Below, piece by piece: positions 41,194 to 49,209 of a stretch of 60,700 nt of DNA (position 1 is its first letter; the number at the start of each line of letters is the position of its first letter). The position numbers and the translations under genes are program-made. The stretch is from a bacterium (lineage in GTDB: Bacteria > Planctomycetota > UBA1135 > GCA-002686595): NCBI GenBank assembly GCA_024226735.1, contig JAAELL010000207.1, positions 1 through 60,700 on the forward strand. Reading direction: 5' to 3'. Below the pieces are notes generated by a model. The model was not told the DNA's origin and did not search any database. It saw nothing but the letters and a program-made list of their open reading frames with translations.

Positions 41194-41967
41194 TCAGGAG
41201 GTGAGAACGAACTGCTTGCGCGTGATGCCGACAGAGCCGACGACGAGGGCAACGGCGATGATGAGCGCGAGCCGCATGGCGGCCATTCCGGGCTCGAACA
41301 GCTCCTCGACGACGAGGAAATCCGGTCCCTCGTCCCAGACCTCCAGCTCTTTCTGCACGTAGATGCTGCGCAGGTAGAACTGCATCGAGAGGGTCTGGGC
41401 GGAGCCGGGGATGTTGGCGATGAGGAACTCGAGCGCGAATGCGTAGCCTAGGCCGAGGATCATCGGACGGCGCAGGAACACGCCGATCAGCGCGAAGATC
41501 GTCGAGTACACCGCGCCGCCAACGCCGGCCGCGATCAAGAGCCGCGGACCCATGCCCGCGGGAACCTCGCCGTCGCCGAGGCCACAGACGAAGACGAGGG
41601 TCGCGGCGCTGGCGACCAGTAGGCTGCAGACCAGCGCGACCGTGGCGAACCAGCGGCCGAGGAAGAGCGCGGCGCGGTGGATCGGCCGCGTGAACACGTA
41701 GGTGATCGTGCGGTTCTCGACCTCCTCGGTGACCGCCGCCGAACCGACGATCAGGGAGATCAGGGGCGTGATGACCTGCAGGAGCAGCATCGTCCCGAGC
41801 GCTGCCATCAGCTCGTCGACGTTGTCGCCGTCCTCGAACTTGACGACGAGGAAGCCGATGATCGGCGGCGCCGCGACGAGCAGCAACGAGACGAGAGCAC
41901 GCTTGGAACGCGCGATCGACCCGAAGTGCATGCGGAACAAGAGTGCGGATTGGCGTAGGAGTTCCAT
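41194..41967 (-). CDS. ABC-2 type permease subunit
   Basis: 257 aa with six hydrophobic segments and a conserved EVENRTITYVFTRPIHR stretch typical of ABC-2 exporters (the 'e.e..t...llt.Pv.R' region). It is the last gene of a four-gene minus-strand operon (ATPase, permease, ATPase, permease). Its ATG overlaps the stop of the preceding ATPase gene. Substrate unknown. Confidence 0.8.
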   Translation of the reverse strand: MELLRQSALLFRMHFGSIARSKRALVSLLLVAAPPIIGFLVVKFEDGDNVDELMAALGTMLLLQVITPLISLIVGSAAVTEEVENRTITYVFTRPIHRAALFLGRWFATVALVCSLLVASAATLVFVCGLGDGEVPAGMGPRLLIAAGVGGAVYSTIFALIGVFLRRPMILGLGYAFALEFLIANIPGSAQTLSMQFYLRSIYVQKELEVWDEGPDFLVVEELFEPGMAAMRLALIIAVALVVGSVGITRKQFVLTS

Positions 41968-42890
41968 CAGCCCACCAGGTAGTCGAAGACGGCTTCGAGG
42001 TTCGCGTCGGGACTCTCGAGGCTGCGCAGCCCGGCACGCAGCTCGGCGGCGAGCAGCGGTAGCTCGTCGAAGAAGGTCCCCACGTCACGTGTTTCGATCG
42101 CGATGCCCTCGCCGTCCTCGTCGAGGTGGATTGCGCCGACGTGGTCGAAGCGCAGGCACGCCTCGGCCAGCCGCCGGGGTTCGCGCGCGCGCATGCGCAC
42201 CCGTCGCGGGTGGTGCGACAGCAGCTTGCGCACCTCACGCACCGAGCCCTGCGCGAGCAGCCGGCCGCGGTGGATCAGCACGATCTCCTCGGTGAGGCTT
42301 TCGACCTCGTGCAAGACGTGGCTGGAGAGCAGGACCGCCTTGCCCTCGTCCTTGAGCTGGCGGAAGAGCTCGAGCATGCGGTGGCGCGCGACGGGGTCGA
42401 GACCTGTGAGCGGCTCGTCGACGATCAGCAGCTCGAAGTCGTGGGCGATCGACTGCGCGAGCCGCGTGCGCTGGCGCATGCCCTTCGAGTAGCCGCCGAC
42501 CTTGCGGTTCATCGCGTCGGCGAGATGCACGCGCTCCATGGCGCTCACCGCGCGCGCGTCCGCCTCTTGCCGGCCGAAGCCGGCGAGGCGCAGGAAGCTC
42601 GCGACGAACTGGCGGCCCGTCATGTGGTCGTAGAGCGCGTCCTGCTGCGGGCAGAAGCCGATCTGCGCGTAGAGGGCGCGGTTGGCGAACGGGACGTGCC
42701 CGAGGACCTGGATCGATCCGCGCGATGGGCGGATCTCGCCGACGATCAGCTTCATGAACGTGGACTTGCCGGCTCCGTTGGGACCGACGAGTCCGGTGAT
42801 GCCCGGCCCGATCGTCACGGTCAAGTCGTTGAGACCGACGACCTCGCCGTACCAGCGCGCGAGCTCCTTGGCTTCGATGATGACGCTCAC
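41967..42890 (-). CDS. ABC transporter ATPase (CcmA/NatA type)
   Basis: 307 aa, GTG start overlapping the upstream permease stop (GTGA). Walker A GPNGAGKST, Q-loop GFCPQQDALY, signature YSKGMRQR, Walker B LLIVDEPLTGLDP and switch His in SSHVLHEVE are intact. A C-terminal extension of about 90 residues (DVGTFFDELPLLAAELRAGL; LESPDANLEAVFDYLVG) is the usual DUF4162-like regulatory end. It should power the neighbouring ABC-2 permeases. Confidence 0.85.
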   Translation of the reverse strand: MSVIIEAKELARWYGEVVGLNDLTVTIGPGITGLVGPNGAGKSTFMKLIVGEIRPSRGSIQVLGHVPFANRALYAQIGFCPQQDALYDHMTGRQFVASFLRLAGFGRQEADARAVSAMERVHLADAMNRKVGGYSKGMRQRTRLAQSIAHDFELLIVDEPLTGLDPVARHRMLELFRQLKDEGKAVLLSSHVLHEVESLTEEIVLIHRGRLLAQGSVREVRKLLSHHPRRVRMRAREPRRLAEACLRFDHVGAIHLDEDGEGIAIETRDVGTFFDELPLLAAELRAGLRSLESPDANLEAVFDYLVG

Positions 42891-43783
42891 GCGACGACCT
42901 CCATGCGGCGCACGCGCTGGGCGAGAATGAGCATGCAGCCGGTGAACACGAGGCCGATGACCCAGAAGGAGGCCTCGACGTTCCAGTTGAGCGGGCTCGG
43001 ACGGCCGAACATCCACTCGCCGATGCGCTGGAAGTTGCGCGTCAAGCTGAACAGGCGGTACGAGGCCTCGTTGGAGATCTCGCTCATCACGTTGCTGGCG
43101 CCCTCGGTGAGGAAGACCAGCGCGAACGTGCCGACGAGGGCGAGGGTCTTGCGCTCGACCATGCTCGAGACGGTCAAGACGACCGCCGTCAGCGTCAGGA
43201 CCCACATGGATGCGTACGCCAGCGTCCACAGGATCACGTCCCACTCCTCCTTGACGAACAGCCAGTCGGGCGACGCGAACGCGGCGGTGCTGCAGACGAC
43301 GATGCAGGGAAAGAGGATCGCGCAGCTGCCGTAGAACGCGGTGGTCAGGAACTTGCCGAGCAGGTACTGGAAGCGCGTGATCGGCCGCGAGAAGTAGAGC
43401 AGGTTGGCGCCGAGCCGGCGGTCCTCGGCGATCAGGCCCGCCCCGTACCACGTCACCGCGAGCAGCGCGAAGAAGCGCACGCGCTCGACGAACTCCAGGA
43501 TCAAGAGCTTCACGTCGAGCACGCCTTCCAGGAGCGCACCGGCTTGCGCTCCGCTGCCGCTTGGCGCGCCCGGGATGCCGAGCGAGGCGTTGAAGCGCAG
43601 GTTGACGAGGAAGCAGGTCACGATGCACGAGATCGCGGGGATCGCGTACAGGAGCAGCGCCGGGAGCTTGCGCCGGAATCCGACGCGAATCCCCGACAGC
43701 GCGACGATGCCGGCGCGGAACGGACGCTTCTTCAGCTCGCCCTCGAACTTGCGGTAGACCTCGATGTGTGTGGAAGCCTTCAT
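42887..43783 (-). CDS. ABC-2 type permease subunit
   Basis: 298 aa, six or so membrane segments. A short cytosolic N-terminus (EVYRKFEGELKKRPFRAG) precedes the first segment. AEDRRLGANLLYFSRPITR is the ABC-2 signature region, matching the same region in the permease at 41194-41967. Both ends overlap neighbours by a few bases (start with the ATPase at 43780, stop with the ATPase at 42890), so it is fully co-translated. Confidence 0.8.
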   Translation of the reverse strand: MKASTHIEVYRKFEGELKKRPFRAGIVALSGIRVGFRRKLPALLLYAIPAISCIVTCFLVNLRFNASLGIPGAPSGSGAQAGALLEGVLDVKLLILEFVERVRFFALLAVTWYGAGLIAEDRRLGANLLYFSRPITRFQYLLGKFLTTAFYGSCAILFPCIVVCSTAAFASPDWLFVKEEWDVILWTLAYASMWVLTLTAVVLTVSSMVERKTLALVGTFALVFLTEGASNVMSEISNEASYRLFSLTRNFQRIGEWMFGRPSPLNWNVEASFWVIGLVFTGCMLILAQRVRRMEVVA

Positions 43784-44805
43784 GCGCTCGCCGCCCCGTT
43801 GTTCGAGCCGTCGTCGAATCCGCCTCCCTTGGCGGGGGCCCCATTGGTTGGCGCGAGCGCGCCGTGCGACTCGTGCTCGCCGACGGCCTTCAGGAACACT
43901 TCCTCGAGCGTCGAGCGGACGCGGTCGAGGGACGTGATCGCGATCCGCGCCTGTGCGGCCGCCGCGAAGATGTCGTCGGCGTCGTCGACGGCGGTTTCGA
44001 GCTCGATCACCAGCTCTCGTTCGCCCCGCGACTCGTGCCGAAAGCCGGCGTCGCCGAGCGCACGCGCGAAGTCCTCGGAGGCGCCCTCGTAGCTGACGAC
44101 GAGGCGCAGGTTGTCACCGCCGGTCATGTCCGCGACGGCACCCTGCTGGATCACCCGTCCCTTGTTCATGACGACGACGTAGTCGCAGGTGCTCTCGACA
44201 TCGTGCAGCAGGTGCGAACAGAGCAGGACGTTCTTACCCTGCTTGCGCCCGAGGTCGTCGATCAAGGTCAGCATGTGCCGCCGGCCCTTGGGGTCGAGGC
44301 CGTTCGTCGGCTCGTCGAGCAAGAGGATCTTCGGGTCGTGCACGAGCGCCTGGGCCAGTTTCAGCCGCTGCTTCATCCCCGTCGAGTATTGATCGAGCTT
44401 GCGGTAGCGCGCCTCCTCGAGCTCGACGTAGTCGAGCACCTCGTGCGAGCGCGTCATCGCGTCCTCGCGCGTCAGGCCCGTGATGCGCCCGAGCGTCGAG
44501 ACGAGCTCGACCGCGCTCATGTCCGGCAACAGGCAGTCGCCCTCGGGCATGTACCCGACGACGCGCCGCACCGCGAGCCGGTGGCTGCGCTTCTTGGGCC
44601 GGAAGCCCGCGATGTTCGCCTTGCCCTTGGTCGGCACCAGGAGCCCGAGCAGGAGCTTGATCATCGTCGTCTTCCCGGCGCCGTTCGGTCCGAGGAGGCC
44701 GACCGCGCCCTGGGGGACGTCGACGGTGACCCCGTCGAGCGCTTGGACCTTGCCGAAGCGCTTGACGAGCTTGTCGAGGGAAATGATGGGGGGGGCGCCG
44801 CTCAT
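43780..44805 (-). CDS. ABC transporter ATPase (ABC-2 exporter)
   Basis: 341 aa. Walker A GPNGAGKTT, Q-loop GYMPEGDCLL, signature YSTGMKQR, Walker B ILLLDEPTNGLDP and switch His in CSHLLHDVE. The C-terminus carries a DUF4162-like region ending in TLEEVFLKAVGEHE and a low-complexity Gly/Asn/Ala tail. First gene of the exporter operon. Two distinct ATPases with two distinct permeases suggest a heteromeric exporter or two duplicated pairs. Confidence 0.86.
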   Translation of the reverse strand: MSGAPPIISLDKLVKRFGKVQALDGVTVDVPQGAVGLLGPNGAGKTTMIKLLLGLLVPTKGKANIAGFRPKKRSHRLAVRRVVGYMPEGDCLLPDMSAVELVSTLGRITGLTREDAMTRSHEVLDYVELEEARYRKLDQYSTGMKQRLKLAQALVHDPKILLLDEPTNGLDPKGRRHMLTLIDDLGRKQGKNVLLCSHLLHDVESTCDYVVVMNKGRVIQQGAVADMTGGDNLRLVVSYEGASEDFARALGDAGFRHESRGERELVIELETAVDDADDIFAAAAQARIAITSLDRVRSTLEEVFLKAVGEHESHGALAPTNGAPAKGGGFDDGSNNGAASA

Positions 44806-44848
44806 CGCATCAGGTACTCACTGGATCAGCCGTTCATTCGACGGCAAT

Positions 44849-45775
44849 TCAAGCGCGGCGGGTCCACGCCCGCGCGGCGTAGGAAACGAGGTCTCCGATC
44901 AGCACGATGACGACCCCGAGCGCGACGAGCAAGAGCATCTCGTCGTAGAACTGCCGGGCACGGGCCTCCTGGATGAAGTAGCCGAGGGAGATCACCCCGA
45001 GCAGGCCCAGGACGGTGGCTTCGCGCACGCACGTTTCGAAGCGGTAGAAGAAATAAAGCAACATGCGCGGCAGCCCGAGCGGCAACAGGGCCACGGCGCT
45101 GATCTGGCGCCGCGTCGCGCCCAGCATGCGCAGCGAGCGCAGCGGTCGCACCTCGAGGTTCTCGACCGTGTCGCCGTACAGCCGGCCGAGGATACCGCCG
45201 TTGTGGATCGCGAGCGCGAGCACCGCGACCCACGCGGTGGGCCCCAGCATCGCGAGAAAGACGAAGGCCCACGCGTACTCGGGGATCGCGCGCAGGAAGA
45301 TCAGGCCGAAGCGTGTCGCCAACACGAGGGCGCGCCAGGCGCGGCCCTCGACCCCACGCGTGCCGTCGCGCAAGAGGTACGGCTCGCGCGTCATCAGCGA
45401 ACCCGACGCGAGCGGCATGATCACGAGCGCGAACGCGCCGGCCAGGGCGATCGCGAGGACCGAGATCCAAAGCGTCGCGAGCATCGCCTTCCAGCCCTGC
45501 TCGCGCATCAGTCCACCGGCCCAGTCGACCGCGCCGCCGACGCTGAGGCCCTGCTCGCGCAGGGGGAACGGCACGATGTCCCGAGTGACGAAGCGCTCGA
45601 GGTTCTCGAGGCGCCGGGCACGGAAGAGCGCTCCGACCTCGATCTCGCCCGAGAACCACGCGTACGTCGTGAACGCGACGATGACGATCGCCGTCGTCCG
45701 CAGGAACGGGCTCTTGGGCCGCGCGCGACGTAGGGCGGCGACTTCGGCCTTGGTGTTCGTCCCGGCCGCGATCAC
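44849..45775 (-). CDS. PhnE-type ABC permease, second subunit
   Basis: 308 aa, GTG start overlapping the upstream permease stop (GTGA at 45775-45772). It has several membrane segments and the PhnE-type loop LRSLRMLGATRRQISAVALLPLGLP, then YRFETCVREATVLG and GYFIQEA near the C-terminus. A long periplasmic or cytosolic N-terminal segment (about 45-95) precedes the transport core. With the upstream PhnE, PhnC and PhnD it makes a complete importer. Confidence 0.82.
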   Translation of the reverse strand: MIAAGTNTKAEVAALRRARPKSPFLRTTAIVIVAFTTYAWFSGEIEVGALFRARRLENLERFVTRDIVPFPLREQGLSVGGAVDWAGGLMREQGWKAMLATLWISVLAIALAGAFALVIMPLASGSLMTREPYLLRDGTRGVEGRAWRALVLATRFGLIFLRAIPEYAWAFVFLAMLGPTAWVAVLALAIHNGGILGRLYGDTVENLEVRPLRSLRMLGATRRQISAVALLPLGLPRMLLYFFYRFETCVREATVLGLLGVISLGYFIQEARARQFYDEMLLLVALGVVIVLIGDLVSYAARAWTRRA

Positions 45776-46632
45776 GCCACGAGCCTCCGGCGCAGCGCCG
45801 CGCTCCACGCCTCGAGCACGACCGAGGTCGCGATGAGCGCGTAGAGGTACGTCCACACCTCGCGGTAGTGCAGGTTCGTGAACGACAGCGCGAGGTGATA
45901 GCCAAGGGTGGGGTAGCCGAAGAAGCCCAGTACAGCGGACGACCGCACCGAACACTCGAAGCGGTAGAACGCGTAGGCAGCGAGGTCCGGAACGGCGCGC
46001 GGCAGCAGTCCGTAGAGAAACGCCTCGAGCGGCCGCGCACCGACGGAGCGCAGGGCCTCGGCGGTGTTGCGCGGCGCCTCGTCCAGCATTTCCGAGAAAA
46101 CCTTCGCGAGTGTGCCCGCGTAGGGCAGCGCGATGGCGACGACCGCCGCGAAGGTGTTCAAGCCGAGGGCGGCGAGGAAGATGACGGCCCAGAGCAGCTC
46201 GTGCACCGAACGCTGGAGGGCGATCCCCGTACGCACCGCGACCTGCAGGGTCCGCGTCCAGCGCGGCCGCCGGCGCCACCAGGCGTCGGAGGCGAGAACG
46301 CCGAGCGGCAGACCGAAGACGAGCGCGAGGCTCATCGCCGCCGCCGCGAAGACGAGCGTTTTGCCGAGCGCGACCAGGACCGTGACGAGGAACGGCGGGC
46401 TCCCCGGTGGGATCCAATCGCCCTGGTAGGTCAGCGCGGGACGCAGTGCTCCCGCGAAGAACTCGCTCGCGATCTGAGCTCCTCCGGCGCCGGGCACGAG
46501 CTGTGCCAGGGAGAGGTCGAGCGCCCACCAGGCCAGGGCGGCCGCCGCGACGATCGTGAGCAGCGTCGCGCCGCGCCGGCCGAGCGGCGACGGCGGCCGC
46601 ATCCGTCCGTGGCGCTCAGCCATCGACGCCAT
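45772..46632 (-). CDS. PhnE-type ABC permease, first subunit
   Basis: 286 aa. It has the PhnE-family core: ALGKTLVFAAAAMSLALVFG, RSVHELLWAVIFLAALGLN, then RNTAEALRSVGARPLEAFLY and YRFECSVRSSAVLGFFGYPTLGY. I chose the ATG at 46632 because GAGGA lies just upstream; an ATG at 46623 is also possible. The start overlaps the ATPase gene by 17 nt. Confidence 0.82.
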   Translation of the reverse strand: MASMAERHGRMRPPSPLGRRGATLLTIVAAAALAWWALDLSLAQLVPGAGGAQIASEFFAGALRPALTYQGDWIPPGSPPFLVTVLVALGKTLVFAAAAMSLALVFGLPLGVLASDAWWRRRPRWTRTLQVAVRTGIALQRSVHELLWAVIFLAALGLNTFAAVVAIALPYAGTLAKVFSEMLDEAPRNTAEALRSVGARPLEAFLYGLLPRAVPDLAAYAFYRFECSVRSSAVLGFFGYPTLGYHLALSFTNLHYREVWTYLYALIATSVVLEAWSAALRRRLVA

Positions 46633-47386
46633 TGTCCTCGAGGCGGTAGAGCTCGGTGAACTCGTCCTCGCCGATCTCGTCTGTCGGCCTGTCGAAGTGC
46701 AGGACTCCCGCGCGCAAGCCGGCCGTGCGCGGGAAGAGCTCGCGCGCGAGGGCGAGGTCGTGAAGGCTGACGACCAGCGTCAGTCCGCGCTCCGCGGCGA
46801 TCTCGAGCAAGAGGCCCAAGAGGTCGCGAGCGCGCGTCGGGTCGACCGACGCGACAGGCTCGTCGGCCAGGAGCGCGCGCGGTTCCTGGAACAACGCGCG
46901 CGCGATCGCGACGCGTTGCTGCTGGCCACCGGAGAGCTGATCGGTGCGTTGGAAGAGCTTCTCGGGGATCCCGACGCGCTCGAGCAGAGCGTGCGCTCGC
47001 TCGAGGTCCTCGGAACCGGTCCAGAGGATCGAGCGCAGCGCGGCCCAGAAGCCGCGCTGGCCGAGCTTGCCAGTGACGACGTTCTGCGAGACGCGCAGCG
47101 TCGGCACGAGCGCGTGGTCCTGTGGTACGTAGCCCGTTAGCGCGCGGAGCGCGCGCAGCTCGTAGCGTTCGAGCTGAGCCAGGTCCGTGCCCTCGAAGCG
47201 GACCCGACCGCGCGTCGGGTACACCGTCCCGTTCATCAGCCGCAGCAGAGTCGTCTTGCCCGCGCCGCTCGGTCCGACAAGGGCGAGCGCCTCGCCCGGC
47301 GCGACCTCGAGATCGACCCCGTCGAGGGCGGTGTGTCCTTCGAAGGCGACCGCGGCACCCTCGAGGCGAAAGGTGGGCTCAGACAG
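46616..47386 (-). CDS. PhnC-type ABC transporter ATPase, probable CTG start
   Basis: About 256 aa. The first ATG (47236) lies after the P-loop, which is encoded upstream in the same frame: LVGPSGAGKTTLLRLMNGT. No in-frame ATG, GTG or TTG was found before it, so I place the start at a CTG (47386), which gives (M)SEPTFRLEGAAVAFEG, a normal ABC N-terminus. Q-loop GYVPQDHALV, signature LSGGQQQR and Walker B ALLADEPVASVDP (Leu-Ala in place of Leu-Leu) follow. It sits between the phnD-like and phnE-like genes. Confidence 0.8.
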   Translation of the reverse strand: MSEPTFRLEGAAVAFEGHTALDGVDLEVAPGEALALVGPSGAGKTTLLRLMNGTVYPTRGRVRFEGTDLAQLERYELRALRALTGYVPQDHALVPTLRVSQNVVTGKLGQRGFWAALRSILWTGSEDLERAHALLERVGIPEKLFQRTDQLSGGQQQRVAIARALFQEPRALLADEPVASVDPTRARDLLGLLLEIAAERGLTLVVSLHDLALARELFPRTAGLRAGVLHFDRPTDEIGEDEFTELYRLEDNGVDG

Positions 47387-47431
47387 GAATCTGGACTCGG
47401 GCTGGGGCCGAAGCCGAGAGGGGGGGCGGGC

Positions 47432-48340
47432 TCAGCGGCCGTGCCCGAACGAGACCATCGTTTCCGCGATCGACTCGAAGTCGGCGTTCGTGGCCGCGAT
47501 CATTCCTTCTTCGCGCTGCAGTGCCGCGAGCAGGGCGGGATCGGACACGCTCACGATCGCCTTCTGCACCTTGTCGGTGAAGCCGGGGCCGTAGCGCTCG
47601 TCGAGGTCGGGGTGGGCGGTCCAGTTGTAGTCGGGGTAGCTCGGCGTCGTCCAGACCTTGACACACTTGGCGGGGTCGAGCTTGCCCTGCTTCACCATCG
47701 AGTCGTACTTCTTGTAGCTCAGCGCGCCACAGTCGAAGGTGCCGGCCTCGACGAGCTTGGCCGTTTTGTCGTGCGCGCCCGAGTAGGCGTTCGGAATGCC
47801 GAAGAAATCCTCTGGGCTCTTGCCCGTGGCCTCGCGGATGAAGAACTCGGGCATGACGCGACCCGACGTCGAGTCGCTCGAGCCGAAGGTGAACTTCTTG
47901 CCCACCATCGCGGTCGGGAAGTCCTCGGTCGGCTCGATGCCGGCGTCCACGTGAGCGATGAAGTAGGACACGTACTCGGGGTCGACCTTGCCCTGGGCGA
48001 TCGCGCGCGCGCCGGAAACCGTCTGGCGCGCCTGCACGCCGGTGACGCCCCCGAACCATGCGAGCTGGACGTCTCCGTTCTTGAACGCCTCGACCGAAGC
48101 GGGGTAGTCGGCCGTCGGCTTGTACTCCACGGGCACGCCGAGTTGCTCGCTCAAGTACACCGCGACGGGCGCGAACTTCTGGATGAGCTCGGTCGTGTTC
48201 TGGTCGGGGATCGCGGTGAAGTAGAGCGTCTCCTCGTGCGCGGCCGAGGACTCGCCACAACCGGACAGGGCGAGCGAGGTGGCGACGATGGCGAGGCCGG
48301 CGCCGAACGTCCGGCGGTCGAGGAGGGGAGGGCGGTTCAT
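47432..48340 (-). CDS. PhnD/PtxB-type substrate-binding lipoprotein
   Basis: 302 aa, Tat-like RRTFGAG then lipobox LSGCGES (Cys28). Type II periplasmic binding fold: YFTAIPDQNTTELIQKFAPV, YLSEQLGVPVEY, FKNGDVQLAWFGGVTGVQA, TFGSSDSTSGRVMPEYF-like segment and a GAHDKTAKLVEAGTFDCGAL region. The stretch DQNTTEL...GGVTGVQAR...STSGR resembles the subgroup annotated as putative selenate-binding proteins, so the ligand could be selenate, phosphite or phosphonate. No phn lyase or selenium genes are in the window. First gene of the four-gene importer operon. Confidence 0.82.
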   Translation of the reverse strand: MNRPPLLDRRTFGAGLAIVATSLALSGCGESSAAHEETLYFTAIPDQNTTELIQKFAPVAVYLSEQLGVPVEYKPTADYPASVEAFKNGDVQLAWFGGVTGVQARQTVSGARAIAQGKVDPEYVSYFIAHVDAGIEPTEDFPTAMVGKKFTFGSSDSTSGRVMPEFFIREATGKSPEDFFGIPNAYSGAHDKTAKLVEAGTFDCGALSYKKYDSMVKQGKLDPAKCVKVWTTPSYPDYNWTAHPDLDERYGPGFTDKVQKAIVSVSDPALLAALQREEGMIAATNADFESIAETMVSFGHGR

Positions 48341-48564
48341 CTTTTTCTGGCGGCTGGGGGATCGCGGAGCATCCTCGTACGCGAGGAGCTAGCGCGGGAA
48401 TGTAGCAAACCGGGCGCCCCGAGCGATCGGCGTGTGGCATCTGTAAGGGGTACCTCGGGTGGGCTCGCGTGCGCGAGGCTCGCCACGCTAGACTGGCCGC
48501 CCCTCCCGCGCCTTGCTCCGTGCCGTTCGACGGCGCACCTCTCTCAGCTCCTTCCGGAGAAGTC

Positions 48565-49209
48565 ATGTCCGAGCCGCTAGATTCCGGGACGCCCCGAGAC
48601 ACCCTGTCCAGACGGTCCTTCTTGAAGGGCGCCGGAACGGTCGCCGCCGCCGGCGGCGTCCTCGGGCACCCCGCCCATGGCGAGGCGCCGGCGGCGCCGG
48701 ACCAAGACGGCCCCGAGACGATCGAGGGAACGGTCGAGGTCGAGCTGAACATCAACGGCGAGACTGTGCAGGTCGAGGTCGAGCCCCGGACGACGCTCCT
48801 GTCGGCGCTGCGGCACCGACTGCAGCCGCCCCTGACCGGCTCGAAGGAGGTCTGCGATCGCGGCGACTGCGGTGCGTGCACGGTCAGCATCGACGGCAAG
48901 CCCGCCTACTCCTGCCTCCAGCTAGCCGTCGACTTGAAGGGCAAGGAGATCCGCACGATCGAAGGGCTCGGCACCCCCGAGCGGATGTCGCCCGTGCAGG
49001 ACGCGTTCTGCGAGCACGACGCTTCGATGTGTGGCTTCTGCACGCCCGGATTCGTGATGGCGACGACGGTGTGCCTCGAGAAGCATCCCGACGCGGACCT
49101 GGACAAGATCAAGCACGAGATCTCGGGCAACCTGTGCCGCTGCGGGACGTACCCGCACATCTTCACCGCGGCTCTCGACGCGCGTGATCGCATGCGGGAG
49201 GATCGCTGA
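48565..49209 (+). CDS. 2Fe-2S subunit of a Tat-exported molybdenum hydroxylase
   Basis: 214 aa from the ATG at 48565, preceded by a CCGGAGA ribosome-binding sequence. Twin-arginine signal SRRSFLKGAG, then a plant-type [2Fe-2S] domain (CDRGDCGACTVSIDGK) and a second helical cluster domain (CGFCTPG, CRCGTYPH). The complex is therefore exported folded to the periplasm, as for PaoA (YagT). It would carry electrons from the molybdenum subunit to the FAD subunit. The stop overlaps the next start (TGATG). Confidence 0.9.
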   Translation: MSEPLDSGTPRDTLSRRSFLKGAGTVAAAGGVLGHPAHGEAPAAPDQDGPETIEGTVEVELNINGETVQVEVEPRTTLLSALRHRLQPPLTGSKEVCDRGDCGACTVSIDGKPAYSCLQLAVDLKGKEIRTIEGLGTPERMSPVQDAFCEHDASMCGFCTPGFVMATTVCLEKHPDADLDKIKHEISGNLCRCGTYPHIFTAALDARDRMREDR

